This document shows, piece after piece, positions 44,206-53,480 of a stretch of DNA of 64,000 nt. How positions within the stretch are numbered: the stretch's first letter is position 1; every line of letters begins with the position of its first letter. The notes under the pieces were generated by a model. The model saw nothing but the letters and a program-made list of their open reading frames with translations. It was not told where the DNA came from and searched no databases. The stretch is from Acidisoma cellulosilyticum (lineage in GTDB: Bacteria > Pseudomonadota > Alphaproteobacteria > Acetobacterales > Acetobacteraceae), in assembly GCF_020621385.1 (NCBI RefSeq), contig NZ_JAESVA010000001.1:310001-374000 (forward strand), written 5' to 3'. A program made the position numbers and the translations under genes.

Positions 44206-44907
44206 ATGACTAAGCCCGCCAATCCCATTATCGCCGCGATCGACACGACCGATCTCTCAACCGCAATGCGCTGGTCTCAGCAGCTCAACGGGCAGGTCGG
44301 CATGCTGAAGCTCGGGCTCGCCTTCTACCTCGCCCATGGCGCGGCGGGCGTACGCCAGGTCACCGAAAAGCCCGTCTTCCTAGACCTCAAGCTGCATGAC
44401 ATTCCGAACACCGTCGCGGGCGGTGTCACCGCCGTGCTGTCGCTGGGCGCCGCAATGCTGACGCTTCATGCCGGCGGTGGTACCGCGATGATCGCCGCCG
44501 CCCGCAATGCGGCTGAGACAGCCGGCGGCGCGCGTCCGAAACTGCTGGCGGTCACCGTTCTGACCAGCCTGTCGGCTGAGGCATTGGCGGAGACGGGTGT
44601 CGCCGACAACCCGTCTCAGCAGGTGCTGCGCCTCGCCAAGCTGGCGTTGAAATCCGGCGCTGACGGGCTTGTCTGCAGCCCGCTGGAAGTCGCCATGCTG
44701 CGCGCCGAAATCGGGCCCGAGCCGCTGCTCGTTGTCCCCGGCATCCGGCCTGCGGGTGCCGCCGTCGGCGACCAGGCCCGCACGCTCACCCCGCGCGAGG
44801 CGATCGGTGCCGGCGCCGATTGGCTCGTCATCGGCCGGCCGATCACCGGTGCCGCCGATCCCGCGCAAGCTGCGGCGGCCATCGCCGCTGACCTCGAACA
44901 GGGGTAG
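44206..44907 (+). CDS. pyrF: Orotidine 5'-phosphate decarboxylase
   Basis: PyrF makes UMP from OMP. The product has 233 residues and a TIM-barrel fold. The catalytic tetrad motif FLDLKLHDIPNTVAGG (Asp-Lys-Asp) is intact, and the phosphate-gripping end VIGRPITGAADPAQAA is present. It is the second gene of the lapA-pyrF-trpFBA-accD-folC run and lies five bases before trpF. Confidence 0.95.
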   Translation: MTKPANPIIAAIDTTDLSTAMRWSQQLNGQVGMLKLGLAFYLAHGAAGVRQVTEKPVFLDLKLHDIPNTVAGGVTAVLSLGAAMLTLHAGGGTAMIAAARNAAETAGGARPKLLAVTVLTSLSAEALAETGVADNPSQQVLRLAKLALKSGADGLVCSPLEVAMLRAEIGPEPLLVVPGIRPAGAAVGDQARTLTPREAIGAGADWLVIGRPITGAADPAQAAAAIAADLEQG

Positions 44908-44912
44908 GCAGC

Positions 44913-45602
44913 ATGCGTGTGAAGATCTGCGGCATGAATGATGCCGCGGCCTATGAAACGGCGGTCGATGCCGGTGCGGATTACGTGGGCTTCGTTTTCT
45001 TCCCACGCTCCCCGCGCTTCGTCACGCCCGCGCAGGCGGCTGCCATCCGCGCGGTTCGACCCGGAAGCCCGCCTGCCGTCGGTCTTTTCGTGAAGCCCGA
45101 GCTGGATCAGATCGCCGCGGTGCTGGAGACGATGCCGCTGGATATCTTCCAGATCTATGGCACGCCCGAGCTGGCACAGGCTATTCGCGCGCGTTTCGGC
45201 CGACCGGTTTGGCTGGCGCGCGGCGTCTCGTCGCGGGGTGAGCTTCCGGCGGCTGAAGATGCGGGCCAGGGACTGGACGCGTTGATGATCGAAAGCAAGC
45301 CGCCGCCGGGCGCGGATCGGCCGGGCGGTAATGCGACAGCGCTGGATTGGTCCATCCTCGCCGGTTGGACGCCCGCTCTGCCCTGGCTGCTGGCCGGGGG
45401 GCTGACGCCCGAGAATGTCGCGGAGGCCATCGCGGCCTCCGGTGCGATGGCCGTCGACGTCTCCTCCGGCGTCGAAAGCAGTCCGGGCGTCAAGGATTTG
45501 ACGCGCATCAGGAATTTCATCACGGCGTCACGAAACGCGGCTCCTGGCCTTTCGGCTAGCACGGACGCGGAGTATGAGAGCACCGGTCAGGGGGTCTCGT
45601 GA
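44913..45602 (+). CDS. trpF: Phosphoribosylanthranilate isomerase
   Basis: TrpF converts phosphoribosylanthranilate to CdRP in tryptophan synthesis. The product has 229 residues and a TIM barrel. The general-base Cys lies in VKICGMND, with [18 protein letters not shown] and the phosphate site [15 protein letters not shown] and [15 protein letters not shown] following. The stop overlaps the GTG start of trpB. Confidence 0.95.
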   Translation: MRVKICGMNDAAAYETAVDAGADYVGFVFFPRSPRFVTPAQAAAIRAVRPGSPPAVGLFVKPELDQIAAVLETMPLDIFQIYGTPELAQAIRARFGRPVWLARGVSSRGELPAAEDAGQGLDALMIESKPPPGADRPGGNATALDWSILAGWTPALPWLLAGGLTPENVAEAIAASGAMAVDVSSGVESSPGVKDLTRIRNFITASRNAAPGLSASTDAEYESTGQGVS

Positions 45603-46834
45603 ACCAGCATTTCTCTCCAGGTCTAGCCGGCGGCCAGAACAGCCTGCGCAATTTGCCGGATGATCGCGGACGCTTCGGCAAGTTCGGCGGTCGCTTCGTG
45701 GCCGAGACGCTGATGCCCGTCATCCGCGAGGTCGAGAGCGCCTATCTCGCCATCAAAAACGACGCCGCCTTCCATGCCGAGCTTGACGGCTACCTGAAGA
45801 ATTATGTCGGCCGCCCCAGTGCCCTTTGGTACGCCGAGCGCCTGACCGAGCATCTGGGCGGTGCGAAGATCTATCTGAAGCGCGAGGACCTGAACCATAC
45901 GGGCGCGCACAAGATCAATTCCTGCATGGGCCAGATTTTGCTCGCCCGCCGCATGGGCAAGACCCGCATCATCGCTGAGACCGGCGCCGGCCAGCATGGC
46001 GTCGCGACGGCCACCGTCTGCGCGCTGTTTGGCCTGCCCTGCGTGATTTATATGGGCGCCACCGATGTCGAGCGGCAGAAGCCCAATGTCTTTCGCATGA
46101 AGCTGCTCGGCGCTGAGGTTCGTCCGGTTTCGGCCGGCGCCGGCACACTGAAGGACGCGATGAACGAGGCGCTGCGCGACTGGGTCGCCAATGTCGACGA
46201 TACCTATTACCTCATCGGCACGGCCGCCGGCCCACATCCCTTTCCCGCTATGGTGCGGGACTTCCAATGCGTCATCGGCAATGAGGCCCGCGCCCAGCTG
46301 ATGGAGGCCGAAGGTCGTCTGCCGGATGTCGCCATCGCCTGTGTGGGTGGTGGATCCAACGCCATCGGCCTGTTCCATCCCTTCCTGGACGAGCCCGTGC
46401 GCCTGATCGGCGTCGAAGCCGGCGGCCATGGCATCGATACCGACAAGACCGCCGCAAGTCTGGCGCGCGGCAAGCCGGGCGTGCTGCACGGCAATCTGAC
46501 CTATCTGCTGCAGAACGACGACGGCCAGATTCAGGAAGCGCATTCCATCAGCGCCGGCCTGGACTATCCGGGCCTCGGGCCAGAACATTCCTGGCTGTTC
46601 GAGAACGGCCGCGTGGAATACGTGCCGATTGACGATGACGAGGCGCTGGAAGCCTTCCAGCTGCTCTGCCGCGTCGAAGGCATTATCCCGGCCCTGGAAA
46701 GCGCGCATGCGCTGGCCCATGTCACCAAGCTGGCGCCCACCCTGGACCGCGACAAGATCATCCTCGTCAATCTCAGCGGCCGCGGCGACAAGGACATCTT
46801 CACGGTCGCCGACCATACGGGGGTCACTCTGTGA
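45599..46834 (+). CDS. trpB: Tryptophan synthase beta chain
   Basis: TrpB joins indole and serine using PLP. The product has 411 residues. The PLP lysine is in [12 protein letters not shown] (HK motif), and the phosphate-binding loop is [10 protein letters not shown]. The catalytic Glu is in [10 protein letters not shown]. The GTG start overlaps trpF by four bases and its stop overlaps the trpA start, which couples production of the alpha and beta subunits. Confidence 0.97.
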   Translation: MNQHFSPGLAGGQNSLRNLPDDRGRFGKFGGRFVAETLMPVIREVESAYLAIKNDAAFHAELDGYLKNYVGRPSALWYAERLTEHLGGAKIYLKREDLNHTGAHKINSCMGQILLARRMGKTRIIAETGAGQHGVATATVCALFGLPCVIYMGATDVERQKPNVFRMKLLGAEVRPVSAGAGTLKDAMNEALRDWVANVDDTYYLIGTAAGPHPFPAMVRDFQCVIGNEARAQLMEAEGRLPDVAIACVGGGSNAIGLFHPFLDEPVRLIGVEAGGHGIDTDKTAASLARGKPGVLHGNLTYLLQNDDGQIQEAHSISAGLDYPGLGPEHSWLFENGRVEYVPIDDDEALEAFQLLCRVEGIIPALESAHALAHVTKLAPTLDRDKIILVNLSGRGDKDIFTVADHTGVTL

Positions 46835-47661
46835 GCCGGATTGCCGCACGTTTCGCGAACCTGAAGAAGGAAGGGCGCGGCGCGCTTATCCCTTTCCTGG
46901 AAGCTTTCGACCCTGATCTGGAGACCAGCCAGGCGATCCTGGCCGGGATGCCGGCGGCCGGCGCCGATCTCATCGAAATCGGCATGCCTTTCACCGACCC
47001 GATGGCGGACGGCCCAATCATTCAGCTCGCCGGACAGCGCGGGTTGAAGGCAGGGGCGACGCTCAAGGGCACGCTCACCATGGTTCGCCGCTTCCGTGAG
47101 ACGGACGACCGCACGCCGATTATCCTCATGGGCTATCTGAACCCGATCGTCGCCTATGGTCCCGAGGTTTTCTGCCAGGATGCGGCAGCGGCCGGCGTGG
47201 ACGGGCTGATCGCGGTCGATCTGCCGCCTGAAGAAGCCGATCTTCTCGCGCCGCATGCGGCGGCGCAGGGCATCGACATCATCCGCCTTGTCGCCCCTAC
47301 GACCGACGAAGCGCGCCTGCCCTATGTGCTCGAAGGCAGTTCCGGCTTCGTCTATTACGTCAGCATCGCCGGGATCACCGGCACGCGCACGGCAAGCAGC
47401 GCCGATCTATCCGCCGCCATTCCCCGCGTGCGGAAATTCACCGACCTGCCGATCGCCATCGGCTTCGGCATCCGCACGCCCGAACAGGCGGCCAATGCGA
47501 CTGAGATTGCGGATGCGGCCATCGTCGCCTCCGCCTTGATCGATACCCTCGCCCGCAACCTCGATGAGGACGGACGAGCCCTTCCCGGCACGGTCGAGAT
47601 TGTGCTGGATCAGGTCCGCGCCTTGGCGGAGGCCGTGCGCGGCGTCCGCGTGGCGGCCTGA
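46831..47661 (+). CDS. trpA: Tryptophan synthase alpha chain
   Basis: TrpA cleaves indole-3-glycerol phosphate to indole. The product has 276 residues. The catalytic Glu is in [16 protein letters not shown], with the Asp in [15 protein letters not shown]; the phosphate-binding end is [11 protein letters not shown]. The GTG start overlaps trpB. The C-terminal [17 protein letters not shown] is a little longer than in E. coli. Confidence 0.96.
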   Translation: MSRIAARFANLKKEGRGALIPFLEAFDPDLETSQAILAGMPAAGADLIEIGMPFTDPMADGPIIQLAGQRGLKAGATLKGTLTMVRRFRETDDRTPIILMGYLNPIVAYGPEVFCQDAAAAGVDGLIAVDLPPEEADLLAPHAAAQGIDIIRLVAPTTDEARLPYVLEGSSGFVYYVSIAGITGTRTASSADLSAAIPRVRKFTDLPIAIGFGIRTPEQAANATEIADAAIVASALIDTLARNLDEDGRALPGTVEIVLDQVRALAEAVRGVRVAA

Positions 47662-47699
47662 TCCAAGCCCCTCACCGTTATGGAGTTGAGAGACCGCAA

Positions 47700-48596
47700 A
47701 TGAGCTGGCTCACCGAATTCGTCCGTCCCAAGATCCGCACCCTGCTCGGCCGCAAGGAAGTGCCGGATAATCTTTGGCACCAGTGCCCTGCCTGCCAGCA
47801 GATGATCTTCCAGCGTGACCTGGAAACCAATCTGAAGGTTTGCCCGCATTGCGGCCATCATATGCGGGCGACGGCGCGCGAGCGTCTGGCCTGGACCTTC
47901 GACGACGGCCAGTTCACGCAAATCGACACGCCGCGCGTGCCGCAGGACCCGCTGCGCTTTCGCGACCAGAAGCGCTACACGGACAAGCTGAAGGACGCCC
48001 GCGACAAGACCAAGCTGGATGACGCGATCGTCGTCGGCCATGGTCAGCTCGGTGGCCGCAAGGCCGTGGTGGCGGCCATGGAGTTCGGCTTCCTCGGTGG
48101 CTCGATGGGTGCCGCCGTGGGTGAAGGCATCGTCGCCGCCGCCAAGTTGGCGGTGCTGCAGAAGGCGCCGATGATCATCTACACGGCCTCTGGCGGCGCC
48201 CGCATGATGGAAGGTGCCATCAGCCTCATGCAGATGCCCCGTACGACGATCGCCGCACAGATGGTGAAGGAAGCAGGCCTTCCCTATATCGTCGTGCTGG
48301 CTGACCCGACGACAGGCGGCGTGACGGCCAGCTTCGCCATGCTGGGCGATATCCAGATCGCCGAACCCGGTGCCATGATCGGCTTCGCCGGTGCGCGTGT
48401 CATCGAGCAAACGGTGCGCGAGAAGCTGCCGGACGGATTCCAGCGCTCTGAATACCTCTTCGATCACGGCATCATCGACATGATCGCCCGGCGCCACGAC
48501 CTGCGCGATACGCTGATCCGTGTCACCAGCCTGCTGCTGCCGCCGGTGATTGTCGAGCAGCCGACGCCGTCCCCCTCCACCGAACTCGCGGCCTGA
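47700..48596 (+). CDS. accD: Acetyl-CoA carboxylase carboxyltransferase subunit beta
   Basis: AccD is one half of the carboxyltransferase that makes malonyl-CoA. The product has 298 residues. An N-terminal zinc ribbon (CPACQQMIFQRDLETN, CPHCGHH) precedes the crotonase-like CT domain with FLGGSMGAAVGE, YTASGGARMMEGAISLMQMP and ADPTTGGVTASFAMLGD. GGAG/GAGAG precedes the ATG. It is followed by folC, the usual accD-folC pair. Confidence 0.96.
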   Translation: MSWLTEFVRPKIRTLLGRKEVPDNLWHQCPACQQMIFQRDLETNLKVCPHCGHHMRATARERLAWTFDDGQFTQIDTPRVPQDPLRFRDQKRYTDKLKDARDKTKLDDAIVVGHGQLGGRKAVVAAMEFGFLGGSMGAAVGEGIVAAAKLAVLQKAPMIIYTASGGARMMEGAISLMQMPRTTIAAQMVKEAGLPYIVVLADPTTGGVTASFAMLGDIQIAEPGAMIGFAGARVIEQTVREKLPDGFQRSEYLFDHGIIDMIARRHDLRDTLIRVTSLLLPPVIVEQPTPSPSTELAA

Positions 48597-48609
48597 GGGG
48601 CCAGAGACT

Positions 48610-49917
48610 TTGGCCGGCCTCGCCATTCGCGAGCGGGAACGGAGCCAGGATCCGCGGGTTGACGGGATTCTGGAGCGGCTGCTGAGCCTGTATTCGCGCG
48701 CCATCGACCTTGATATGGGGCGGTTGCTCGATCTGCTCGGCAAGCTCGGCAATCCGCATCAAAGACTGGCACCCGTGCTGCACGTGGCCGGGACCAACGG
48801 CAAGGGCAGTACCTGCGCCTTCGCTCGCGCCGTCGCGGAAGCTGCCGGACTCAGGGTTCAGGTCTATACCTCACCGCATCTGATCGATTTCAACGAGCGT
48901 ATCCGGCTGAGCAACGGCCTCGTGTCGCACCGCCGGCTGGCAGACGCGCTCGAACTTGTCGAACGGGTGAATGGTGGCGCGCCGATTACCGTCTTCGAGG
49001 TCATCACGGCGACGGCCCTCGTGCTGTTTGCCGAGGATCCTGCCGATCTCTGTATTCTGGAAGTGGGGCTAGGCGGGCGCGGCGATGCGACCAATGTCAT
49101 TGCCAGGCCGGCTGCCTGCGCCATTACCTCCATCTCCATCGACCATCGGGATTTCCTCGGTGACAGCCTGACCGGCATCGCGGCCGAGAAGGCCGGGATC
49201 ATCAAGCCGGGCGTGCCCGTGGTGACGGGCGCGCAGAGGCCCGAGGTGCTGGAGGTTTTTGCCCGGATTGCGGCTGAGCGCGGCGCCCCTTTGGCGATGC
49301 GTGACCGGGATTGGCGCATCACGCCGACAGCGGATGGGCTGGATTTTGCCGATTCCCATGGTTGCCTGTCCCTGCCCTTTCCGTCGCTCGTCGGGCCGCA
49401 TCAATATGATAATGCCGGCATTGCGGTCGCGGCCCTCCGCGCCTCTGGTCTGATGATCCCGGACCGGGCTTTTGCGACCGGTCTGGCCCATGCCGAATGG
49501 GCCGGGCGCATGCAGAAGCTGGGTGGAGCTTTGCTGTCCTTGCTGCCAGGCGGCTGGGAGCTTTGGCTGGACGGCGCCCATAATCCTGGTGCGGGCGTCG
49601 CCCTGGCCCAGCATTTGCCCGGATGGGCGGATCGCCCGCTGCATCTCGTCATCGGTATGAAGCAGGGCAAGGACGCCGCGGAATTCCTGAAGCCGATGCT
49701 GCCCTTCGCGGCCTCCGTCTGGGCGGTGGCCGAACCCGGCCAGCATCTGGCGCTGCCGGTCGAGGATGTGATTGCGGCCTCGGGCGGCGTCGCGCGACAC
49801 GGCGGCACGGTAGCGGACGCCTTACGCAAACTGGCAACAGAAGCGCCGGCGGGACCAGCCCGCGTGCTGGTCTGCGGCTCCCTTTACCTCGCGGGCGCGC
49901 TGCTGCGGCAAGTGTAA
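48610..49917 (+). CDS. folC: Folylpolyglutamate/dihydrofolate synthase
   Basis: FolC adds glutamate to dihydropteroate and to folates. The product has about 435 residues of the Mur-ligase fold. It has a P-loop VAGTNGKGSTCAFA, an omega-loop region YTSPHLIDFNERIRL, EVGLGGRGDATNVI and LDGAHNPGAG. The start is uncertain. TTG at 48610 follows GAGGGGCC just after accD. A GTG at 48550 would overlap accD by 47 bases and add a Pro/Arg-rich leader that looks non-native. Confidence 0.92.
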   Translation: MAGLAIRERERSQDPRVDGILERLLSLYSRAIDLDMGRLLDLLGKLGNPHQRLAPVLHVAGTNGKGSTCAFARAVAEAAGLRVQVYTSPHLIDFNERIRLSNGLVSHRRLADALELVERVNGGAPITVFEVITATALVLFAEDPADLCILEVGLGGRGDATNVIARPAACAITSISIDHRDFLGDSLTGIAAEKAGIIKPGVPVVTGAQRPEVLEVFARIAAERGAPLAMRDRDWRITPTADGLDFADSHGCLSLPFPSLVGPHQYDNAGIAVAALRASGLMIPDRAFATGLAHAEWAGRMQKLGGALLSLLPGGWELWLDGAHNPGAGVALAQHLPGWADRPLHLVIGMKQGKDAAEFLKPMLPFAASVWAVAEPGQHLALPVEDVIAASGGVARHGGTVADALRKLATEAPAGPARVLVCGSLYLAGALLRQV

Positions 49918-49974
49918 TGCCCGGCGCATTTGTCGATTTTGTGCTAAGCTCTCATCGGTCATTGAGGATTTGAG

Positions 49975-50154
49975 ATGGCAGATCCGAACCCACAATCGGT
50001 CTTTGACCTCGAAGCCGATGCGGCAGTTGAGGCTCGGCTCGATGCGGAGGCAGAGGCGGAGGTGGCTGCCGGCCAAACCGTACCGCACGACAAGGTCCGC
50101 ATTTGGCTGAAGGATCTGGCTCAAGGCCGAAAGACTCCGCCGCCAACACGCTGA
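49975..50154 (+). CDS. Antitoxin of a ParE/RelE-type TA module
   Basis: This is a 59-residue acidic protein, MADPNPQSVFDLEADAAVEA with AEAEAEVAAGQTVPHDKVRI and WLKDLAQG. The AAGxxxPHxxVxxWL pattern is typical of small antitoxins that precede RelE/ParE toxins. TGAGG lies eight bases before the ATG. It ends three bases before the toxin start, so the two form one operon. It would bind and neutralise the toxin and probably repress its own promoter. Confidence 0.7.
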   Translation: MADPNPQSVFDLEADAAVEARLDAEAEAEVAAGQTVPHDKVRIWLKDLAQGRKTPPPTR

Positions 50155-50157
50155 GGC

Positions 50158-50436
50158 ATGCGTGTTATTTGGACTGACGCAGCGCTTCGCGGTGTCAGCC
50201 GCGCTTATGACTATCTTATTGAATTCAATCCATACGCTGCACAGCACCTGGCCGAAGGTCTGCTGAGAACGGGCGAGACCCTCAGCCATTTCCCCCATCG
50301 CGGAAGGCCCGTAACAGGCACTGCGTTACGGGAGATTGTGGTGACGCATCCCTATATCCTGCGTTACCGCGTGCAGAGTGATGAGGTTGTCATCCTTCGT
50401 GTTCGGCACGCCTCACGGAAGCCGACGACGCCGTAA
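50158..50436 (+). CDS. ParE/RelE-superfamily toxin
   Basis: This is a 92-residue basic protein with the ParE pattern. It starts MRVIWTDAALRGVSRAYDYL and has a middle LSHFPHRGRPVTGTALREIVV and the C-terminal strand YILRYRVQSDEVVILRVRHASR. ParE toxins poison DNA gyrase and RelE toxins cut mRNA; which of these applies is not decidable here. It is preceded by its antitoxin and ends six bases from the convergent crcB gene. The module is inserted between folC and crcB, consistent with an acquired element. Confidence 0.8.
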   Translation: MRVIWTDAALRGVSRAYDYLIEFNPYAAQHLAEGLLRTGETLSHFPHRGRPVTGTALREIVVTHPYILRYRVQSDEVVILRVRHASRKPTTP

Positions 50437-50441
50437 GACGC

Positions 50442-50837
50442 CTATCGTGACAGCAGCGATGCTGTGCCGAGATAGCCGGCGGCCGACGCGATCAGGCAAA
50501 TCCCGACCGAAAGCACGATATTCGCGAAGGCGGCGGCCATGCGCCCTTCCCGCAGCAATTCGAAGGTCTGCAGGCTGAAGGACGAAAACGTCGTGAAGCC
50601 GCCGCAGAAACCCACCATCAGGAAGATGCGGACTTCCGGTCCGCCGACCGACCGGCTTGAGGCGAGCGCAGTTGCCGCGACAATGCCGATGATCGCCGAA
50701 CCCACGACGTTAATGATCATCGTGCCCCAGGGAAAACCCATGCCGAGCATGCGCGCGACCTGTGTGCCGACCCAGGCACGGCCGACGCTGCCCACAGCGC
50801 CACCGGCCGCGATCAAAAGATAGGTCGTCGCGTTCAT
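50442..50837 (-). CDS. crcB: Fluoride efflux transporter CrcB (Fluc)
   Basis: CrcB/Fluc forms a dual-topology dimeric fluoride channel. The product has 131 residues with four transmembrane helices. Signatures are GGAVGSVGRAWVG, GTMIINVVGSAIIG and the pore motif GFCGGFTTFSSFSLQ. No crcB fluoride riboswitch is seen in the 20-base gap upstream. It is transcribed after speE, perhaps as part of the speD-speE run. Confidence 0.92.
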   Translation of the reverse strand: MNATTYLLIAAGGAVGSVGRAWVGTQVARMLGMGFPWGTMIINVVGSAIIGIVAATALASSRSVGGPEVRIFLMVGFCGGFTTFSSFSLQTFELLREGRMAAAFANIVLSVGICLIASAAGYLGTASLLSR

Positions 50838-50857
50838 CGCTGACTACCTCGCCCTCA

Positions 50858-51724
50858 TCAGACGGGCAGATGCTCGGCGATATAGGGCGGCAGCTGGAAG
50901 GCAGAGTAATGCACTTCCGGCGTCCAATAACGGGTGTGGCCCAGAATGCCCGCCGTTTCGGCGCGCGCGCGGATGGTTGCGACGTCCACATCCGCGATGC
51001 CCGGCTGCTTGGCGGCCCAGCCCAGCGTCATGAAGCCGCCGACATAGGTCGGCACAGCGGCAACATAGGCGCCGACATGCGGGAAGAATTGGCGACGGCG
51101 GAGGCTGGTTTCACGCAGCTCATCCGCCTGCATGAAGGGCACGCCGCATTGGTTCACGATAAGACCGCCGTCCGTCAGGATACGGGCGCTGTTCTCATAG
51201 AATTCATCGGTGAACAGAACCTCGCCGACGCCGATTGGATCGGTCGAATCGACGATGATGACATCGAAACTCGCATCCGGCGCGCGGCGCACATAGTCGA
51301 TGCCGTCACCGATGATGACTTCGCCACGCGGATTGGTCCAGGCGTCCCCGGCGATCGAGGGCAGAAATTCCTTCGACAGGCGCACGACTTCGCCGTCGAT
51401 CTCGCACATCACCGCCTTCTCGACCGTGCTGTGTTCCAGCACGCGGCGCAGCACGCCGCCGTCACCGGCACCGATGATGAGCACACGCTTCGCATTGCCA
51501 TGGGCCAGCAGCGGCACATGGGTCAGCATTTCCTGATAGACGAATTCGTCGCCTTCGGTGATCTGAATGGCGCCGTCAAGCACGAGGACACGGCCATGGC
51601 TTTCGCTTTCGAAGACCACGATGTCCTGAAAATCGCTCTGCACGCGCGCCAATTCGCGCGTCACGCGGAAACGCTGCCCCCAGCCAGGATATAGCGTTTC
51701 GTTCAGCCAGCTGTCAGTTGCCAT
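50858..51724 (-). CDS. speE: Spermidine synthase
   Basis: SpeE transfers aminopropyl from decarboxylated SAM to putrescine. The product has 288 residues. The N-terminal strand domain is followed by a Rossmann methyltransferase-like domain with EMLTHVPLLAHG, VLIIGAGDGGVLRRVLEH, the IVDSTDPIGVGEVLFTDEFY loop holding the catalytic Asp, and the C-terminal PPYIAEHL. It follows speD on the same strand by 94 bases. Confidence 0.95.
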   Translation of the reverse strand: MATDSWLNETLYPGWGQRFRVTRELARVQSDFQDIVVFESESHGRVLVLDGAIQITEGDEFVYQEMLTHVPLLAHGNAKRVLIIGAGDGGVLRRVLEHSTVEKAVMCEIDGEVVRLSKEFLPSIAGDAWTNPRGEVIIGDGIDYVRRAPDASFDVIIVDSTDPIGVGEVLFTDEFYENSARILTDGGLIVNQCGVPFMQADELRETSLRRRQFFPHVGAYVAAVPTYVGGFMTLGWAAKQPGIADVDVATIRARAETAGILGHTRYWTPEVHYSAFQLPPYIAEHLPV

Positions 51725-51818
51725 GCCGGTGCTCCAGGTCGATAGGCGCTGGCCCGCTCGCCATGGGGATCATAGCGAACGAGACGGCCTGGTTTTCGGT
51801 AGGGAGAGGTAGAGGAAA

Positions 51819-52280
51819 TTATTCGCCGCGGCTGCCGCGGCGCTGCTCATCAAGGTCGATGCGCGACGGCGAGAAGGCCGCTTCCAGCACCGGAATGCCG
51901 AGATTCGGATCGCAGTCACCGCACATGAACATGTCGATGGCGGCGAAGTTCTTCTCAGGCCAGGTGTGGATGGAGATATGACTCTCCGCCAGCACCAGCA
52001 CGCCGGACACGCCGCCGTTGGGCGAGAAGTGGTGAAAATGCGAATGCAGGATCGTCGCACCGGAAACGGTCGCGGCTTCGCGCAGCGCACGGTCGATATG
52101 ATCGGGTTCAGCGAGATTGCTCGCTCCCCACAGATCGACCAGCAGATGCATACCGGCAAACCGCTGCCCGTCGCGTTCGATCCAATAATCCTTCTGCTCT
52201 TCCGCCTGAGCGGCCGTTGCAGACATCTGGTTCTCGCTCGGGAAATCCGAGACCATCCCCAGTCGGGCAAGTGCGTTCAT
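51819..52280 (-). CDS. speD: S-adenosylmethionine decarboxylase proenzyme
   Basis: SpeD is a pyruvoyl enzyme that supplies aminopropyl groups for spermidine. The product has about 153 residues, the short prokaryotic class 1B type. Self-cleavage occurs at the Glu-Ser bond in LAESHISIHTWPE (about residues 99-100), leaving pyruvate from Ser. HFHHFSPNGGVSGV and FMCGDCDP are conserved. ATG at 52280 is favoured over 52286 because GGGAG is seven bases from the former and one from the latter. Its promoter lies in 52281-52458. Confidence 0.93.
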   Translation of the reverse strand: MNALARLGMVSDFPSENQMSATAAQAEEQKDYWIERDGQRFAGMHLLVDLWGASNLAEPDHIDRALREAATVSGATILHSHFHHFSPNGGVSGVLVLAESHISIHTWPEKNFAAIDMFMCGDCDPNLGIPVLEAAFSPSRIDLDEQRRGSRGE

Positions 52281-52458
52281 GCGCATGCTCCCTCAACCAG
52301 TAGACGGCCTGTTGGACATGCCACCGTAGCATGCCCCCTGGGGCCAAGGCGGCGGGTTATGCGGTCCACGGCCCCCGGGCGCAAGTGAAATTATGAGTCA
52401 TGCGCTCCCCCCGGCTATGCGCTGGGGGAAGGAAGGCGTGCGCTTTACGAGGATCGGG

Positions 52459-53298
52459 TCAATTTTCTGCCAGGAACCCCCGTATCGCGGAGATGGTTTT
52501 GCCATCCATCAGCGCCGGCGCGTGGCCGACGTCGGGCAAGGTCAGGCTCTGGGATCCCGCCTGCTCCATCTCCAGCAGCGTCTCCTCCAGAAGAAGATCG
52601 CTCAACGCACCACGGATCGTGAAAGTCGGGATCACGATCTTTTCCCAGAACATGCGCAGATCGACGTCTGCGGGCTCCTGCGCCCGGAACGCCTCGGCGA
52701 TCGCCGGATCGTAATGAAGGGTGACATTGCCGTCCGGCAGGCTGCGGCCCGAATACTCCGCCATCTCCGCCCAGCCGGCGTCGTCCGGCACGCCGAAGGA
52801 CGCGTGGACGACACGCAACAGCGTCTCCAATGCCGCCTGATCAGGTAAGACAGGCGCCGGCTGCATGTAGTCGCGGATGCGCGCGATGGCGGCGGCCGGA
52901 ATGAAAGGCCCGACGTCGTTGAGCACCAGCTTGGTCAGCGGCGTCTTGCTTTGGGCCGCCAGGATCATGCCGCAGATGCCGCCCAGGGAGGTGCCGACCC
53001 AATGGACCGCCGGCGGCAAGGTGGCCAGCAGCGCGCCCAGGGCCGTCACATAGGTCAGCGGCTGATAGAGGGCGGGACCGGACAGCCAGTCCGACAGGCC
53101 ACGGCCGGGCAGATCCGGGCAGATAACATAGAAATCATCTGCCAAAGCCGTCGCCAGGCGGTCGAAATCCCGCCCCTGGCGGGTCAGGCCATGCACGCAG
53201 ACAACCGGCGTACGATCAGGCTCTCCCCAGGCCGTATAGGCCATGTCATGAAAGCCGTCGGCGAGAAGGTAACGCACGCTCTTCTGGCTCGGTTGCAT
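52459..53298 (-). CDS. Alpha/beta fold hydrolase
   Basis: This is a 279-residue alpha/beta hydrolase. The oxyanion strand is VVCVHGLTRQGRDF, the nucleophile Ser is in WVGTSLGGICGM and the His in LPDVGHAPAL. The acid is probably in the FTIRGALSDLL segment. An esterase or lactonase-like role is likely, with substrate unknown. AAGGAGG gives a strong ribosome site before the ATG at 53298. It is transcribed toward speD. Confidence 0.85.
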   Translation of the reverse strand: MQPSQKSVRYLLADGFHDMAYTAWGEPDRTPVVCVHGLTRQGRDFDRLATALADDFYVICPDLPGRGLSDWLSGPALYQPLTYVTALGALLATLPPAVHWVGTSLGGICGMILAAQSKTPLTKLVLNDVGPFIPAAAIARIRDYMQPAPVLPDQAALETLLRVVHASFGVPDDAGWAEMAEYSGRSLPDGNVTLHYDPAIAEAFRAQEPADVDLRMFWEKIVIPTFTIRGALSDLLLEETLLEMEQAGSQSLTLPDVGHAPALMDGKTISAIRGFLAEN

Positions 53299-53480
53299 CG
53301 GAAGCCTCCTTTGTCCGGTCGGGTCACGAATGTTCCCACCCCTGTCATGCAGACTGCACTTGAATCTTCTGCGACACTCATGAACCTGACGCGCCGCTGC
53401 TTTCAATCACGGGGACCGAGACCATCGCTCAAATCGCGCCCAAGGCCGAAACGGCCGGCAAGTCCCGTCGTTTCAGGCTG

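Noticed and set aside
50838-50857. A fluoride riboswitch before crcB
   Set aside because: The gap is only 20 bases, too short for the crcB motif.
52393-52848. A 151-codon frame opposite the hydrolase gene
   Set aside because: It overlaps the well-supported hydrolase on the other strand and has shadow composition.
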